Source: PLA3 sp964592235 (GTDB lineage: Bacteria; Planctomycetota; Phycisphaerae; UBA1845; UTPLA1). From it: a DNA stretch of 64,000 bases. Position 1 is the stretch's first letter. Each line of letters starts with the position of its first letter. Position numbers and translations under genes: made by a program. Shown here piece by piece: positions 61,445-64,000 of the stretch. Under the pieces are notes generated by a model that did not search any database, had not been told where the DNA came from, and worked only from the letters and a program-made list of their open reading frames with translations. The stretch covers positions 62,001-126,000 of the forward strand of contig CAZQCF010000008.1 of the NCBI GenBank assembly GCA_964592235.1. Direction: 5' to 3'.

Positions 61445-61474
61445 AAGCCCCGGGCAATGGCCTGGGGCTTTTTT
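61445..61474 (+). terminator. Rho-independent terminator of the carbamoyltransferase unit
   Basis: AAGCCCC pairs with GGGGCTT, with further pairing inside, and is followed directly by a run of six T on the plus strand (61469-61474). It closes the unit that begins at the 57822 promoter. Confidence 0.85.
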
Positions 61475-61517
61475 GCGCCCGCTGGGCGGGAACGGTTCCG
61501 TGAGATTCAAAAAAAAC

Positions 61518-61835
61518 ATGTCCAAATCAACTCGCAATCCACTTTCGCGATGCTGTCTGCCCACTCCGCAAGGCGTTGAGATTAAGGTCAAAGTCGTGCC
61601 CGGGGCATCGCGCAGTCGAATCGCCGGCGTGCTGGGAGATGCCCTGAAGGTTCAAGTCGCCGCGCCGCCGGAGAAAGGCAAGGCCAATGATGCCGTGATC
61701 GCGCTGCTCGCCGCGAGGCTTCAGCTCCCACGATCAGGTATTTCGCTCATCGCCGGGGCAACCTCCCCGAGGAAAACGTTTCTTGTGCGAGGCGTGTCGA
61801 TTGAAGGCATTGTCAGCGCGCTCGCCTCGCCTTGA
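61518..61835 (+). CDS. DUF167 (YggU) family protein
   Basis: The protein has 105 residues from ATG 61518. The family core 'VKVVPGASRSRIAGVLGDAL' and 'PPEKGKANDAVIALLAARL' is intact, with 'LIAGATSPRKTFLVRG' near the end. Widespread small cytosolic protein of unknown function; it lies behind the terminator of the previous unit and is read from the same strand. Confidence 0.92.
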   Translation: MSKSTRNPLSRCCLPTPQGVEIKVKVVPGASRSRIAGVLGDALKVQVAAPPEKGKANDAVIALLAARLQLPRSGISLIAGATSPRKTFLVRGVSIEGIVSALASP

Positions 61836-61960
61836 TCCGCGCGCCAAGCGCGAACCGGGGAATCGCCGTCAACAACAAGCGGGCGCCATTCGGCGGTCAG
61901 CGAGAAGCGCGAACGTCACTGTATCGATTGCTTGCGCAATCGGCATGTTGGCTCGACGTA

Positions 61961-62000
61961 TCTGCGTTTCTTGCGTTTTGACTTTTTGACGTTTCGACGT
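61961..62000. repeat. Degenerate GACGTTT-type repeat
   Basis: Five imperfect copies of an 8-9-base unit (TCTGCGTT, TCTTGCGTT, TTGACTTT, TTGACGTT, TCGACGTT) run up to the lipoprotein stop codon at 62001. The unit is related to the tandem octamer inside ubiD. Nothing else is visible in the gap from 61836. Confidence 0.5.
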
Positions 62001-62519
62001 TTACTTCTTATCCACCTTCCACACGCCGCCCTTGCTCCGTACGAGGTCCAGCACCTTGCCCCGCGCGCCGGTGATCTGAATCCCCTGCTTATCGATCTGG
62101 AGATTCCACGGCCCCTTCTGCGGCGCGCCCTCGGGCAGCTTCGTCAGATCCAGCGTCACGCGCGAGACGTTGTGCGTGAGTACCTCGATGCGATTGGCCC
62201 CCGTCCACTTGGCCTCAATCGCCGCGTCGGCCGCGTCGTCGAACGCTGTTCGAAAGACCACCCACGAGTCCTTCGGCCGCTTCGGGGGCGCCGGAGGCTT
62301 GGGCGGCTCGACCCGCGCGGCGGGCGGCGTCTGCGGCACGGCGACTCCATCGCCTGACGCAGGTTGCGGCGGAGCAGTTGGCTCCGCAGATTTCGCCGTG
62401 GACGGCGCGCTGGTCGACCGACTGCCCTGTTCGCAGCCGATCGGCCCCATCGCCAGCGACGCAAGCAGAAATCCCCACGCCAATATTCCTTCAACGCGAC
62501 GGTTCCCCTTTGATGCCAT
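62001..62519 (-). CDS. Putative lipoprotein
   Basis: The protein has 172 residues from ATG 62519. A hydrophobic stretch 'ILAWGFLLASLAMGPIGCEQ' ends at a Cys that could be lipidated, though Pro at position -3 is unusual for a lipobox. A long Ser/Thr/Pro/Ala linker follows (about 35-85). The folded end has 'VVFRTAFDDAADAAIEAKWTG' and short strands; no family is recognised. It is divergent from hslV. Confidence 0.7.
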   Translation of the reverse strand: MASKGNRRVEGILAWGFLLASLAMGPIGCEQGSRSTSAPSTAKSAEPTAPPQPASGDGVAVPQTPPAARVEPPKPPAPPKRPKDSWVVFRTAFDDAADAAIEAKWTGANRIEVLTHNVSRVTLDLTKLPEGAPQKGPWNLQIDKQGIQITGARGKVLDLVRSKGGVWKVDKK

Positions 62520-62594
62520 AGCCCTTTCCTCGAACGCGCGGTCACGACAGCCCATCCGCGATATGATACCCGCGAACGTTTACAAGGATTCACC

Positions 62595-63194
62595 ATGCCA
62601 CGCCTGACGCATTCTCGCACTCAATTGACCAGCCGGCGCCTGCCGGCCGCTGCAACCGACCCGATGCGCATCCGATCCACGACGATCTTGAGCGTGCGAC
62701 GTGACGGCCGCGTCGCGATGGGCGGCGATGGTCAGGTCACGCTGGGCGACAGCATTCTCAAGTCCGACGCGGTGAAGGTCCGCCGACTGCACAAGGACAG
62801 CGTTCTGGCGGGGTTCGCCGGGGCGGCGGCCGACGCCTTCGCCTTGATCGAACGCTTCGAGGGCAAACTCGAACAATTCAAGGGCAATACGAAACGCGCC
62901 GCGATTGAGCTGGCCAAAGACTGGCGCACCGATCGCGCGCTGCGGCGGCTGGAAAGCCTGCTCGCCGTCGCGGATCGCGAATGCAGCCTCATCATCGGCG
63001 GCAACGGCGATGTGATCGAACCGTCCGACGGCATCCTCGCAATCGGCAGCGGCTCGACCTGCGCGCTGGCGGCGGCCCGGGCACTGCTGACCCACACGGC
63101 GCTTGCGTCGTCGCAGATTGTCGAAGCCGGCCTGAAGATCGCCGGCGAGATCAACATCTACTCGAATCAACATATCACCGTGGAGTCGCTGTGA
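62595..63194 (+). CDS. hslV: HslV peptidase subunit with N-terminal propeptide
   Basis: The proteolytic subunit of the HslUV protease, 199 residues. The active-site Thr follows 'MRIRS' ('TTILSVRRDGRVAMGGDGQV'), and 'AIGSGSTCALAAARALL' is the conserved C-terminal loop. ATG 62595 with AAGGATT upstream gives about 28 residues before the Thr, longer than the usual one to ten; ATG 62664 would give a short propeptide but has no RBS. The unfoldase gene hslU is not in this window. Confidence 0.93.
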   Translation: MPRLTHSRTQLTSRRLPAAATDPMRIRSTTILSVRRDGRVAMGGDGQVTLGDSILKSDAVKVRRLHKDSVLAGFAGAAADAFALIERFEGKLEQFKGNTKRAAIELAKDWRTDRALRRLESLLAVADRECSLIIGGNGDVIEPSDGILAIGSGSTCALAAARALLTHTALASSQIVEAGLKIAGEINIYSNQHITVESL

Positions 63195-63247
63195 AATGCG
63201 CGGCGCATCGTCGCCGCACATTCACCCAAGTGAAGGAGTCGCCCGAC

Positions 63248-63553
63248 GTGTCACGACTGGAAAAGCTGCAAGCCCTTCTGGAAAAAGAGCCGAACGATGC
63301 GTTCCTGAACTTCGGCCTCGCGATGGAGCTGGCCAAGTCCGGCCGATTCGAGGAAAGCCTGACGCAGTTCGACCGCACGATCGCCAACGATCCCAATTAC
63401 GTCGCTGCGTGGTTTCAAAAAGGCCGCACGTATGTAAACATGGGCGAGATCGAACTTGCCAAACAGACGCTTCAACAAGGCATCCAGCAGGCGAACGCGT
63501 GCGGTGAATCGCACGCTGCCAGCGAGATGACCGAACTGCTGGCGACCCTGTAG
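63248..63553 (+). CDS. Small TPR protein
   Basis: The protein has 101 residues from GTG 63248, nine bases after GGAG. It consists of about two and a half TPR units ('NDAFLNFGLAMELAKSGRFEESL' and 'YVAAWFQKGRTYVNMGEIELAKQTL'). An upstream GTG at 63191 overlapping the hslV stop is open but gives a basic extension without support. It is probably read with hslV. Function unknown, likely protein binding. Confidence 0.85.
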   Translation: MSRLEKLQALLEKEPNDAFLNFGLAMELAKSGRFEESLTQFDRTIANDPNYVAAWFQKGRTYVNMGEIELAKQTLQQGIQQANACGESHAASEMTELLATL

Positions 63554-63580
63554 TGGAATTCACCAACGCCGGTGCCGGAA

Positions 63581-64000
63581 TTATGGCAGCCAGAAATCAA
63601 GAATCGCGTAAGTGATCTCGAAGAGCGCGGTACGCACAGGCAGCGAGACCAGCTCCCAGACTGCATGCACCGCCGCCAGCGGAACGCCGTAGAAGTTCAG
63701 CCCGTACAACGTCAGCGCGGCCAGCGGCGTCGCGGTGCCGCCCTCTTGCGGAATGCCGAAAATTACGCGCAGCACGTTTCGCAGGCACGCGCGATCCACA
63801 AGCCGGGTCGGACCGATCGGCTGCTGATTCGTACCGGGCTGATTGCTGTCGGTCGCCGGCGGGATCGGCAACGGCGGCGCCGGCTCGCATTCGTCGGGTG
63901 TGCCGTTGTTGTTGGAATCCGCGCTCGCGCCGCCCATGATGTCGCAGGAGTCGGGCACGTTGTTGCCGTTGCAGTCGGCAGCCGCCTCGGAGGTGATTTC
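63581..64000 (-). CDS. C-terminal part of a protein with DxNxNxxPDxC repeats (5' end outside window)
   Basis: The frame is open to the window edge. It contains two calcium-loop-like repeats, 'DCNGNNVPDSCDI' and 'DSNNNGTPDECEP', a pattern frequent in secreted Planctomycetota proteins. A Pro/Thr-rich linker follows, then about 75 residues ending in a hydrophobic C-terminus ('YGLNFYGVPLAAVHAVWELV'). It is probably an exported or surface protein. The N-terminal domains that would define its role lie beyond the edge. Confidence 0.7.
   Translation of the reverse strand, partial: EITSEAAADCNGNNVPDSCDIMGGASADSNNNGTPDECEPAPPLPIPPATDSNQPGTNQQPIGPTRLVDRACLRNVLRVIFGIPQEGGTATPLAALTLYGLNFYGVPLAAVHAVWELVSLPVRTALFEITYAILDFWLP

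Overview
The window is about 64 kb of GC-rich, gene-dense chromosomal DNA that looks like Planctomycetota, most likely a Phycisphaerae-type lineage. The clues are a Ser/Thr kinase with an N-terminal zinc-binding motif followed directly by an ECF-type sigma factor, PEP-CTERM proteins with an XrtA-type polysaccharide deacetylase, 'FCPNCDYNLTGL' zinc-ribbon membrane proteins, DxNxNxxPDxC calcium-binding-like repeats and an HslV peptidase. Taxonomy is inferred from gene content only; no rRNA or tRNA gene was seen.

Layout. 1-7000: end of an unidentified gene, M32 carboxypeptidase, DinB-like protein, SRPBCC protein, MgtE, VTT membrane protein, AMP nucleosidase and 5-formyl-THF cyclo-ligase. 7054-13323: envelope and lipid genes (WecA/MraY-like transferase, O-antigen ligase-like protein, condensation-type acyltransferase, acyl-CoA dehydrogenase). 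13356-17443: signalling genes (NtrB-like kinase, LOG-family protein, Ser/Thr kinase and sigma factor). 17450-18120: a short AT-rich islet with its own promoter, a 30-codon ORF, a 110-aa orphan and a hairpin. 18222-25928: acyl-CoA mutase large subunit, SMC and a ClC channel with CBS domains. 26017-31988: PEP-CTERM protein, CapD/FlaA1-type sugar dehydratase, a secreted protein and a HAMP sensor kinase. 32053-37862: a quinone set (ubiX, ubiE, ubiD) with two unknown membrane proteins interleaved. 37896-43044: DEAD-box-type helicase and small envelope proteins. 43131-48711: carB-carA-nfo. 48882-49922: a broken toxin-antitoxin module joined to a truncated PEP-CTERM gene. 50076-61474: the most unusual region, described below. 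61518-64000: DUF167, a lipoprotein, HslV, a TPR protein and a partial repeat protein.

The 50-61 kb locus encodes a YdcF-like protein, an XrtA-type polysaccharide deacetylase, a formyltransferase/left-handed beta-helix acyltransferase fusion, an FkbH-like HAD protein, an acyl carrier protein and a DUF2723-like multi-membrane protein. Four of these (51104-57784) overlap or abut. A second transcription unit follows, with its own promoter and terminator: a carbamoyltransferase fused to a zinc ribbon and a methyltransferase, then SxtJ-like and SxtK-like membrane proteins. Together the set suggests a surface glycan that is deacetylated, formylated, acylated (possibly with glycerate from an ACP), carbamoylated and methylated. 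That pathway is inference; the families are recognisable in sequence.

Short repeats have also entered coding sequences: an 8-bp tandem repeat in ubiD and a palindrome in the O-antigen ligase-like gene, both in frame.
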